From Fagopyrum homotropicum (Eukaryota > Streptophyta > Magnoliopsida > Caryophyllales > Polygonaceae): DNA of 64,000 nucleotides. The stretch spans positions 137,466,426 through 137,530,425 of the forward strand of contig BSWB01000004.1 of assembly GCA_033239125.1 (NCBI GenBank), read 5' to 3'. Positions 46,143 to 55,796 of the stretch are shown one piece after another (the first letter of the stretch is position 1; every line of letters starts with the position of its first letter). A program made the translations under genes and the position numbers. The notes beneath the pieces were generated by a model. That model ran no database searches and had not been told where the DNA came from. It worked only from the letters and a program-made list of their open reading frames with translations.

Positions 46143-46982
46143 CATCTCTTTCTATCATTTTTAGATCACCTCGGTCACTCTGACAAATCTCAAGAACACC
46201 TCGGCCGAGGCGCAGGCCGACTGGACCGAGGCGAAGTGTTGTGCGATCGTTTCTCTCAAAAATCCAGTTCTTTTCCCCCAATATCACTACCAATTGTTCC
46301 TATGGGGTACTTAATCCTTTTCTAGCACAATGCAGGGGCAACTAAAGCCCAAATCAAATGAAATCAGTGGAAGAAGAGGGAGTTAGGGTTTTTTCAAATT
46401 TACCCTAGATTTGGTCGATTCGGTGTGTTTTTACTGCAGATTATTGCTTGCAAATCGATCTTCTGCCCTTTCCTTGCAGTTTGGAAGCGAGAATCGTCGA
46501 AAACGAGCGAAAATCGAAGAGCGAGGCGAATTGGGCATTTTGGTCGAGAGGGAGATAGAGGGAAGAGAGAGAAATCATTCTCCCTTTTATACCCTTTTCT
46601 GGAACTGCTGTCACCTCGGTCGAGATGGTCTCGACTGGACCGAGGTGGTACGGACCGAGGTGGATCTTCAGTAACCCTAGTCACCTCGGTTGCTCAAGAA
46701 TCATCTCGGTCGAGGTGCTGTGCAGCAACCGAGATGTGTCTCAGTCAAACTCCGTCTTCTCAAATTCTCGAACATCTGTCCATCCAGTGTTGCTCCTGGG
46801 TTGTATTCCTTCCTTAGATGTCACTTGTTGTCTATCTAGGACGCCAAAAACAAAGCAAAGCAAAGCAAAGCAAAAGCAAACTATCTAAAGCTAGACTAGA
46901 AAAAGGGAAAAGAAAGCAATACCTTGGGTTGCCTCCCAAGTAGCGCTTGATTTAAGGTCGCTAGCTGGACCGTACGGTGTCC
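46143..46982 (-). other. Athila A post-pol spacer with word clusters and conserved block
   Basis: Between pol and the env-position ORF. It holds a dense run of ACCTCG/CGAGGT words (46167-46233 and 46613-46736), a short AAAGC tandem repeat (about 46853-46875), and at 46925-46971 a block shared with element B (see the conserved-block feature). ORFs here overlap the words and are not protein-like. Confidence 0.7.
46925..46971 (-). promoter_or_regulatory. Conserved post-pol block (A copy)
   Basis: On the minus strand it includes AAGCGCTACT then TGGGAGGCAACCCA, which can pair as TGGG/CCCA around AGGCAA. The same block stands just after the pol stop in B (55248-55296). Its role is unknown; its position suggests an RNA-level function such as splicing or processing. 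Confidence 0.6.
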
Positions 46983-48751
46983 CTAAACATGTTGGGAGGT
47001 GTCCTCACCCCATACTTCACCTTCATCATGGGGTGAGATAAGAAAGTCTATCAAACGCTCCAACAAGTGTAAGTGCTCATCGGGGAATGAATCGTCTATG
47101 GGTGGTTCGTCCTTCTCGCGAGAAGAGGGAGGTAGCCGGCTGAGGTGATCTGCAACGGAATTTTCGGATCCCTTCTTATCACGGATCTCTAGGTCAAACT
47201 CTTGAAGCAGGAGAATCCATCGAATAAGGCGTGGCTTGGCATCCTTCTTAGCAAGTAAGTAACGAATAGCTGCATGATCGGTGTAGACAACAACTTTTGC
47301 CCCTATTAAGTAAGAACGAAACTTCTCGAAAGCATATACAACCGCCAATAGCTCCTTTTCGGTGGTGGCGTAGTTACGCTGGGCTTCATCTACCGTCTTG
47401 CTAGCGTAGTAAATGGCGGTGGTCCGCCCATCCTTCTTTTGTCCAAGCACCGCTCCTACTGCCACATCACTCGCATCACACATGATCTCAAAGGGCAAGG
47501 TCCAATCCGGAGGCTAGATAATGGGAGCGGAGATCAACGCTTCCTTAATCCTGTAAAATGCATCAAGACACTCTTGCGAAAACTCAAAAACAACATCTTT
47601 ATTCAAGAGGTTAGTTAGTGGTTTAGAAATCTTCAAGAAGTCCTTGATGAATCTCCTATAGAAACCTGCATGCCCGAGAAAACTCCTCACACCCTTAACA
47701 AAACAAGGGGGAGGGAGTTTCTCAATAGTCTCGATCTTAGCGCGATCGACCTCAATACCTCGATTAGAAACGACGTGTCCTAACATAATGCCTTCATTAA
47801 CCATAAAGTGACACTTCTCCCAATTCAAAACAAGATTAGTGTCTTCACATCTTTGTAGCACTAGAGAAGTTTAGATAGACAATCATCAAAAGAGGAACCA
47901 TATACTGAAAAATCATCCATAAATATCTCCATGATCTCCTCTATATACTCGGAAAAGATAGCCATCATGCATCGCTGGAATGTAGCGGGTGCATTGCATA
48001 ATCCAAACGGCATCCTCCTATAAGCGAATGTCCCCCATGGACAAGTGAAAGTGGTCTTCTCTTGATCATCCGGATGGATAGGAATCTGAAAGAAACCACT
48101 ATAGCCATCTAAATAGCAAAAATGTGAATACTGGGCCAACCGTTCGAGCATTTGATCAATGAAGGGAAGTGGAAAATGGTCCTTCCGAGTGACCACGCTC
48201 ACCTTCCTATAATCGATGCACACCCTCCATCCCGTGACGGTCCTAGTTGGGATTAACTCGTTGTTCTTATTCGTCACATCGGTCATCCCTCCTTTCTTCG
48301 GAACTACATGTACTGGGCTCACCCACTTGCTATCTAAGATAGGAAATATGATACCTGCATCCAACAACTTAAGAATTTCTTTCTTCACAACCTCTTTCAT
48401 GATCGGATTTAACCGTCTTTGAGGTTCCCGTGAAGTCTTATGATCGTCCTCCATTAGTATTCTATGCATGCAGAAAGAAGGCTTAATGCCAATAAGATCA
48501 TCAATAGTATAACCTAAAGCCTTTTGATGCTTCCTCAAGACATGCATTAGTTTAGATAATTCAGATTCGGAGAGGGAAGCACTAACGATGACGGGATAAG
48601 TAGAATCCGGTCCAAGAAAAACATACCTCAAGTGACTTGGGAGTTGTTTAAGCTCCACAACTGGGGGTGCTTTCTGAGGTGGACCTTTTCTTCCTCGTTC
48701 CAGTGGAGTAGATCGAAGAACTGGACATTCAGAAGTCTCAGTTGACATCAT
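46983..48751 (-). pseudogene. Athila A RT and RNase H, ending without integrase
   Basis: Pieces 48751-47861, 47861-47514 and 47498-46983 read in order. RT has WRVCIDYRKVSVVTRKDHFPLPFIDQ, YLDGYSGFFQIPIHP, CPWGTFAYRRMPFGLCNAPATF and IFMDDFSVYG (MDD catalytic). RNase H has MCDASDVAVGAVLGQ, YATTEKELLAVVYAFEKFRSYL, YTDHAAIRYLLAKKDAKPR and NSVADHLSRL. The reading then passes through an acidic tail to a stop at 46983. The roughly 1.5 kb integrase seen in B is missing. Frameshifts near 47861 and 47510 also break it. Confidence 0.92.
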
Positions 48752-49814
48752 CTCGCTTTCGACCTCGGTCAGGGTCCAGAGAGGGTGACCGAGGGTTCTT
48801 CAGTCGAGAACACCTCGCTTGGTCCAGAAGGTGCCTCGGTCGAGGTACTGCAACTGGAACCGAAACTGGAGATCTTCTTCTCCTAGATTAGCTTTTCAAT
48901 TTTAGCTCCTGGATCTTCTTCCAGCGCCTTTAAGCTCCGTATATCTGCATCATAAGAAGCATCTATACCTTCCTCTATTAAGCTAAAACTAATAACCTTT
49001 TCAAGTGGATCTTTAATAAGGATAGAGCTCACCAATTCTCTTGATTCTTCTTCATCATAGATGTTGAAGATATCATCTCCTAGCTGCTCTCCCTTCATTG
49101 CCGCAAGTAATGCAAACTCCACTTCTTCTCCGCCAATGTTGAATTTTAACTTGGCGTTCTTATAATCCACATTGCAACCCGAAGTTGCTAGAAATGGCCT
49201 CCCGAGAATGATAGGAACGGGATAATCTGCGGAAATGTCAAGTACAACAAAGTCTATAGGTAAATAAAAGTTACCTAACTTAACCGGAACGTCTTCCAAA
49301 ATGCCCACGGGATGGGTAATGGAGCGGTCCGCCATGTATAACCGTATCTTCACCGGTTTGGGCTCTCCAAGTCCGATCTTCACACATAGCTCCAGCGGAA
49401 TGATGCTCACGTTGGCTCCTAGATCACACAATGCTTCACAAGTGACATCCCAACTTGAATGGGAATGCAAAACGAGCCGGGATCTCTCAACTTGGGTGGC
49501 ATCTTCTCCTTCATGATTTGAATGAGCTCCAAGGATTTAGATGTCATCCTTACTTCACCAAAGTCTTCCAACTTCCTCTTCCTTGATAGAATCTCGTTCA
49601 AGAACTTCCCATAGGCGGGCATCCCTAGAATAGTATCAAGGAAAGGGATATTAATGTGTAGTTTATTCATCAAGTCAAGGAACTTACCAAAATGCTTGTC
49701 TAGATGTGCTCTGGCCCTTGACCGGGGGAATGGAAGTGGTGGTTTATATGCAGGAGGTGGAACATAAACTTCAGATTTCTCCTCCGCTTTTTGTGGCTCC
49801 ACCTCGGTTGGCAC
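48752..49814 (-). pseudogene. Athila A protease region and variable linker
   Basis: AYKPPLPFPRSRARAHLDKHFGKF and LHINIPFLDTILGMPAYGKFLNEIL (49755-49600) precede MPPKLRDPGSFCIP. After a frame change the aspartic protease site CEALCDLGANVSIIP (about 49435) and VPIILGRPFLATSG (about 49215) follow. The linker up to RT (about 48883-48752) is variable and carries ACCTCG/CGAGGT words (48757-48850), with a stop at 48883. Confidence 0.9.
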
Positions 49815-49846
49815 CTCGGCCGAAGTGTTCTTCGACTGTGCCTGGA

Positions 49847-51506
49847 CTAGGTGGTCTTCGTCTGTACTGGCATCGACCGAGGCACTAGATCTACAGTCTT
49901 CAGTCCACTTCTCGTCGTTATTGCAATGATCTGTCCCTTAGGGTTGCTTTCCGTCCTTGCTGAAAGCTTCCCTGGATCTCTTGGCGCTTCATTCGCCTTG
50001 TTAAAGAATTGTTGTTCTAAGGCTTTTTGTGCCTTCGAAAATGAAGTTATGGACGTCTCCATAGAGTTAAGCTTGATCAAGATGGCCTCCAGCACCGCAT
50101 CTTTCTTTTCCGGCTGGGACGAACTTGATCCTTGCTCCTGGCTCTTCAATAGAGTAGAAGAAGAAGAAGAAGAAGAAGAAGAGAGGAAAGGATTAGAGGA
50201 GTCATTCGAATTGGAGTTAGAGTAAGGGTTACCCGGATTTTGATTGTTTGTCCTCCAATTGTTGTTGTTGGATCCTCTATTGTTGTTGTGGTTGTTGTTC
50301 CGGGAACCGTTGTTGTTGTTCCGGTAACTATAGTTGTTCCTCGAACCTTGATATCCTTCATCTTCTTTCTTGGTTTGAGAAACCAAAAGATCTTTTAATT
50401 GCTTCACATCATTCTTCAAAGAGGTGAGTTGATCATTGTTTGGGTGAGCTTCTTGATAGTTAACTCTTTTAACTCCACCTTCAGCTCCTTGGTGGGAGTA
50501 CTTCTCCATGTGCAAAGCTTGCTTCTCTGTAAACTCCCAAGCTTCGTCAATCGGCATGTCCATGAACGTGCCGGCGGATAGTAGTTGAAGGTTGAACTGG
50601 GTGTTGCCGTCCAGTCCCTTGAAATATATCTCCAACAACTCTATCTTTGGAACCCCATGATGTGGGCAATCCAAAAGAATGTCTTTAAATCTCTCCCATA
50701 ACTTGGACAAGCTCTCCTTGTCCTTCATGACGAATGCATTGATCTTCCCTCTCATTTCAGCGGTCTTTAAGGGGGAAAGACTTTAGTCAAGAACTCCGTA
50801 GTCATCTCCTCCCAAGTATTGATTTTTCCGGGGGGAAGAGATTGATACCAAGTAAGCGCATTGTCTTTCAAAGAGAAATAGAAAGGCCTTAGCTTGTAAT
50901 TGTTGTTTTCCAGCCTTGAAGGTCTTAGGGTCTCCATCAAGATCTCATAGTTTTGCAGATGTTGATGCATATATTCTCTCTCTAGCCCTCCAAACTGGCA
51001 TTGACGAATCATGAAAGAACTTACGGTCGAAGTTCATAGTCATGCTCCGCCGGATCACCGAGATTTACTCCTGGACGCCTTAGTTGCTGGTTAGGGTCCA
51101 TCCGCTGCCCTAGGGTCTGTGGAACACCTGCAAATAGAGCATCTCGGACTGGCATCTGAGGTGGAAGTATCTCGGCCGGGGTAGCTGGAGCTAGGCCCTG
51201 CCTTGGTCGAGGAGCTGGATCTGGGTCTTGCCTCGGTCGAGGATCTGGATTCGGTCGAGGTAGATATTGGTCCCGTAAAGCTGCCATATCTTCTTCGATC
51301 GCCTCAGTCCTTGCGCGAGTTTCTTCCCTTTCCAGTCGCAGTTCTTCTTTGCTGAGGTGTAGTTGATCCAACGCCTCCATCAATTCGGCCTCAAGATCGC
51401 GATCGTCTTGGTTGGCCATCTTCGCTTCCTTCAAGCGTCTTTTGTATGTCTTTTCTGGTTCTGGATCGTAAGGAACGATTTCCTTCCCAGCGCGGGTTAT
51501 TCGCAT
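49847..51506 (-). pseudogene. Athila A gag remnant
   Basis: The start MRITRAGKEIVPYDPEPEKTYKRR (ATG at 51506) is followed by an acidic coiled-coil-like stretch, a Pro/Arg/Asp-rich tract whose DNA contains the Athila words (51171-51263), and GQRMDPNQQLRRPGVNLGDPAEHDYELRP. A stop near 51020 and another near 50765 interrupt the capsid part (YEILMETLRPSRLE; SLKDNALTWYQSLPPG; ERFKDILLDCPHHGVPKIELLEIYFKGLD). The tail is Asn/Gly- and Ser-rich, coded in part by a (GAA)n tract (50156-50181). It ends with DPGKLSARTESNPKGQIIAITTRSG. Confidence 0.9.
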
Positions 51507-51611
51507 AAACCTAAGAAAAAGAACCTGCGAAAGTCACTCAAGTAGAGTGGTTAGTAGAAACTGGGGCAAGTGCCCCGAAAGATCACCGCAACCGGCTCGG
51601 TCTAGACCAAG

Positions 51612-51629
51612 TCGCCGGCAACAGCGCCA
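51612..51629 (-). other. Primer-binding site of A (tRNA-Asp type)
   Basis: On + TCGCCGGCAACAGCGCCA resembles the 3' end of plant tRNA-Asp including CCA, with two differences from the exact match in B. It lies 6 nt from the 5' LTR start at 51636. Confidence 0.82.
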
Positions 51630-51635
51630 AAAACT

Positions 51636-51688
51636 TGTTTGCTCCAAACGGTGTGTGCAAGCTTTAAATTTATAACCCTAGATGTATG
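51636..51688 (-). repeat. 5' LTR of Athila A, first segment before the B insertion
   Basis: 53 bp that match 42118-42170 with one difference, then broken after gtatg (51684-51688), the target site of element B. The remainder resumes at 63039. Confidence 0.92.
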
Positions 51689-53506
51689 TGTTACGTCTAG
51701 GAATAGATGTGCACGCAATAAGTCTTAAATTTATACTCGTTATAATTATCCTAACTCCTAGCGAACCCGCAGTGTACGGGACGTTTGTAGAAAGGTAAGT
51801 ATTCCGAGGTCGAACACAAAGACTAAGGTGAAATCGAGTCAAGTAATGATCAAAAATAGTGTAAATCTAGACTAAGATAAGGTGAGGAACAAAGAAAATG
51901 GAAAACACAATGTTTTTGTTGGTTTTTGTGATGATTAAACAAAGATCACAAGTCAAGCAAAGTAATAAAACAACTAACAAAGTAGGCTAGCAAACTAGTA
52001 AGTAACACAAAACACAAGTATAAGATCAAGAGAGAAAAGTAGATTCTAGAGGTCAAGATTTCCGGTTATGGCATTGGATTCAAGGTTCTAAAGATTCTAA
52101 GGACTAAGCTGCGGTGTTGGGAAAGAATGTTCTCTAATGGAAGCAATTACCGGGTAGGTCTCTCACTTCACTAATCCCGCATCAAACTCCTATTACCGGG
52201 TAAGTCTCTAGGGGTTAGAGTAAGGAATTCCACACAAACTAGATACTACTTAAGGGTAACCCTCTCCTTACCGGGTAAGTCTCGGAATAGGGAAATCTCA
52301 AGCAATAATCCTAGCACACTCAATCCAATAGCGGCTTATGAGGCTCACCACTACCTAGCATTCATCATCTTAGGTATCTAAGATCGGAAATCATCGGGTA
52401 GATCTCTTCCCTCACTTAGGTTGGTAGCATTAGGTGATTCTAAGCTAAATTAGGCTTAATAAACACTAGGATTTAAACAACCAAGGACCCCAACATGCAG
52501 ATTCATCAATCAAAGAGCAACAGAGAAGAAAAATCGGGTGGATCATACAAAAAATCGGACGATCTAGATGAAGAACAGGTCGATTTTTGTCTCTGAAATG
52601 GGTTTCGTGCATACAAATCATCCTAAACTAACATATATAGTCCATCCTATCATCACCCAAGCCATAACCATCAATCCATCACTCTAAAATCACAAGAAAC
52701 TAGCCAATAATATGCATATCAAGATCCGAAATCATCAAACAAGCATACATGGTGTTCATAGATGAGTAATGAAAGATGAGTAAGCAAAATCAATAAATCT
52801 CAGCCAAATCCAAGTTGTAGAAAGACTTACAAACTCTAAAATGAAGATTCAAAACGTTCTTAACAATCCTTGCAATTAGTTCTTCAATTCGAGTCTACAA
52901 AATCACTCAAAATCACTCTTAGAATGGTCTTCTTGTTCTTCCTTCAATCCTTGGGAGCTTTTCTTCTTCTCCAATCTTCCTCCAAGATCCAATGAGCTGT
53001 CAATGAGAGTGTGGGAGAGGAGAGATGCTCAGCAACCACCTGAGGGACCACTTATATTCTCCACCAAGAGCAAGGACGGGCAAGAGATCGTGGGACACGT
53101 GGCTTTAAGCTGTCAAAGGCCTAAAAATCGACCCAGAGCAATAAATCGGCCGATTTAGCTGCTTGCTGGTCCGATTTTCTTTAGCAGAAACTTGTTATGC
53201 TCGTTTAGCCATGAGTTGATCCATTGCTTGCACCAATAGTGGTCTTTGTGTCCTTTGTTGCTCCAATTATGCTCCTCCAAAGCTTTGGATGTGTACCATC
53301 ATGAGGCTTGGCCCTCAAATGTATCGATTAACGTCCAATAGATCCCCGAATTACCTACAAAACCGATAGAAGCTAGTGTAGACGTCTTTTCTAGAAATGT
53401 GCGTGAATTGAGCGAAGACGTCATGAATCAATGCCAAAACTTGTACGAATGAATGAGAAATCTATCTAAGTGACTACCTAATCCTAAGTCATAAATCTTG
53501 TTATCA
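51689..53506 (-). repeat. 3' LTR of Athila B
   Basis: 1,818 bp, TG...CA. TACCGGGTAAGTCTC-type motifs at 52148, 52194, 52269 and a degenerate one at 52392. AAAATCGG/CCGATTTT words at 52532-52594 and 53124-53187. Confidence 0.95.
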
Positions 53507-55310
53507 AAAATACCCCATACTTAAGGTTTGCTCGTCCCCGAGCAAATTCCCAACTATAGACTAAGAGATGACATGATTTATGTATGCAGAAAAATTGTCA
53601 AAAATCTTTTGGAGTTGTGCTTCTAATATTGGATCACCTTCATAGTCATGTTTCATGGCAATGGACAAGCAATTATGTATCAAATAAATGACAGCATGGA
53701 AAGACAATTACACTTAACTTGATAGCATGCAATGAAGTGTAAAGATGAAGAAGTCAAGATGATCATGAGCATATCCAATCTAAATCGCTTAGTCTTACAC
53801 ACATGCAAGTAGGTCATAAGGACTTGCGAAATAGAAGGCCAAGAAACGTTGTGATTAGGCGGGAGTTTTCTAGGCTTTGTGATGCTAATCCGGGAAAGGA
53901 ACTAAACAACCACAACTTCAAATTTTCTTATCAACTTCCCTCAAGTGTATATTTTTCTTCATTTTCTTTTCATTCTTTTATTTTTGAGACAATGGCATTG
54001 GTGTGCAAAAGCCGAAACCTTGGTGATTAGCCATTCTCGGGCTTTTTCTATTTTTCGAGATGCATCAACACCGGGCACACATACCAAAGCTCGTTAGGAC
54101 TATTGGTTTATTTGACTTTGGCAAGGCACCAACACCCGATTATGTGAAGTGTACCGAGTTACTTGTCATTTAAACCAACGCCCCCAAACCTATGTTTTTG
54201 TCTACACTTTCACAACAATTTCAGCATTTTATTGCATGACATTCCTTTCATCAACAACTTCACCCCACACTTGCTTTTCACACACATCAACACACTAACA
54301 TGCTCCTATTCCCGGATGGGTCAAAAGAGGTCAAATTTATCTCAATTGAGGTGCTCAAGCAACATGATCAAGATGAGAAGTAGAGGAAAATGAATTGCCT
54401 TAATCACTCCTAATTGATGTGAAAGAACTAGCATGCAATTTCGACTTTCAATACTCAATTCAATCAAGGCAAACATTCATGATCACAAATCATTCATGGT
54501 TTCAAGAGAAGTACTTCAAGTCCACATATACATTCATCAATTTAACACATAAGGCCATCCATAGCCAATCCACAAGACAAGGTTCATCATTAGGGTCATA
54601 TCCAAGCCTAGAAAGCAAAAAATTTTTTTGGATTTTTCGAAATATGTATGTACAATGCAAGACATAATGAAACATGTGACAAAATTAAACTATCCTAGAT
54701 GCTAATCATGCAAGTGATCATGAAAACCCCACCCCATACTTAGAAACACATTGTCCCTAATGTGTAAACTAAATAAAGAAGTGAAAGAGAGTTCTCACAA
54801 TGTAAAATTGGTGATGCTTTGGTATTTCGGTTCACATTGAATGATGATGGTGGATGATCGATCAAGGATGGTAGAGAGCTCTTGATGTTCGTTATGATGT
54901 CGGAACCCGCGCTTGGCACCGCAAGCCGTCCAAGTTCCACGTCCGCTCCACCCATGCTTGATTGGAGATCATCACTTTCCCTTGTACAGAGGAAAAATCG
55001 CCCCATAGCCCAGGAAAATCGGCCGATTTATTGATGAACAGGCCGATTTTTCTGGGTGCTTTCCTCTTCGTCCATGTGCTTGGATCTTGTTCCTTCAACT
55101 GGTCCATGAGGCTTCCACATGACCTCCAACATCCCATAACTCATGATAATCAACAAGATCTAGCACCCAAAAACACAAAAGAAAAACAAAGCACACCAAG
55201 AGTGAGATTAAACAAAAGCAAGAAAAACACAAGGAAAAATATATACCAATGGGTTGCCTCCCATTAAGCGCTTCTTTAAGGTCATTAGCTTGACCAAATT
55301 CGGGAGCGTT
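53507..55310 (-). other. Athila B 3' internal non-coding region
   Basis: The polypurine tract (minus GTATGGGGTATTTT, 53507-53520) touches the 3' LTR, and a stem-loop lies at 53527-53546. AAAATCGGCCGATT words are at 54984-55060. The conserved post-pol block is at 55248-55296, directly below the integrase end. No env-like reading; ORFs up to 101 codons on either strand look random. Confidence 0.75.
55248..55296 (-). promoter_or_regulatory. Conserved post-pol block (B copy)
   Basis: On the minus strand it contains AAGAAGCGCTTAA and TGGGAGGCAACCCA, the same layout as at 46925-46971 in A, about 15 nt after the pol stop at 55311. A and B differ widely elsewhere in non-coding DNA, so this conservation is notable. 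Confidence 0.6.
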
Positions 55311-55796
55311 TCAATCGAGGTGAAGCGGGGCAATCACTTCCACCGGGGCTTCCGGCATGTACTTCTTCAATCGATACCCATTCACCTTGAAGTTACCACA
55401 ATGATCTCCTCCTATCTCCACCGCTCCATGAGGAAAGACCTTCTTCACAACATAGGGCCCGGTCCATCTTGATTTGAGCTTTCCGGGAAAAAGCCGCAGC
55501 CTTGAGTTGAAGAGAAGGACAAGGTCTCCTTCACTCAACTCCTTTGGGATGATCCTCTTATCATGCCATCGCTTGGTTCTCTCCTTGTAAATCCGAGCAT
55601 TCTCATATGCATCCAACCGGATCTCCTCAAGGGCGTTCATGTCTAGCAACCGCTTTTCTCCGGCCTCCTTGAGATCAAAATTTAGCCACCTTATAGCCCA
55701 ATATGCTCGATGCTCCATCTCTACCGGAAGGTGGCAAGACTTTCCATAGACCAACTTGTAAGGAGTGGTGCCAATTGGTGTTTTGAAGGCGGTCCT
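55311..55796 (-). pseudogene. Athila B integrase C-terminal part, downstream of the stop
   Basis: Same frame as the 1,760-codon gag-pol, separated from it only by the TAA at 55797-55799. It contains LVYGKSCHLPVEMEHRAYWAI, ERTKRWHDKRIIPKELSEGDLVLLFNSRLRLFPGKLKSRWTGPYVVKKVFPHGAVEI (GPY-type module) and ends at 55311. The first internal Met is at 55754, but independent translation is unlikely. Confidence 0.9.

Noticed and set aside
46600..46740. The repeated words as a CRISPR-like or satellite array
   Set aside because: Spacings are irregular, units occur in both orientations and are dispersed over an element found in a plant genome.
50146..50361. 71-codon Thr/Leu-rich ORF in gag
   Set aside because: It is the shifted reading of the Asn- and Ser-rich gag tail made of simple repeats.
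53803..54667. Env-like gene in element B
   Set aside because: Small + strand ORFs there are on the non-coding strand of B, and the minus strand has no long open frame.
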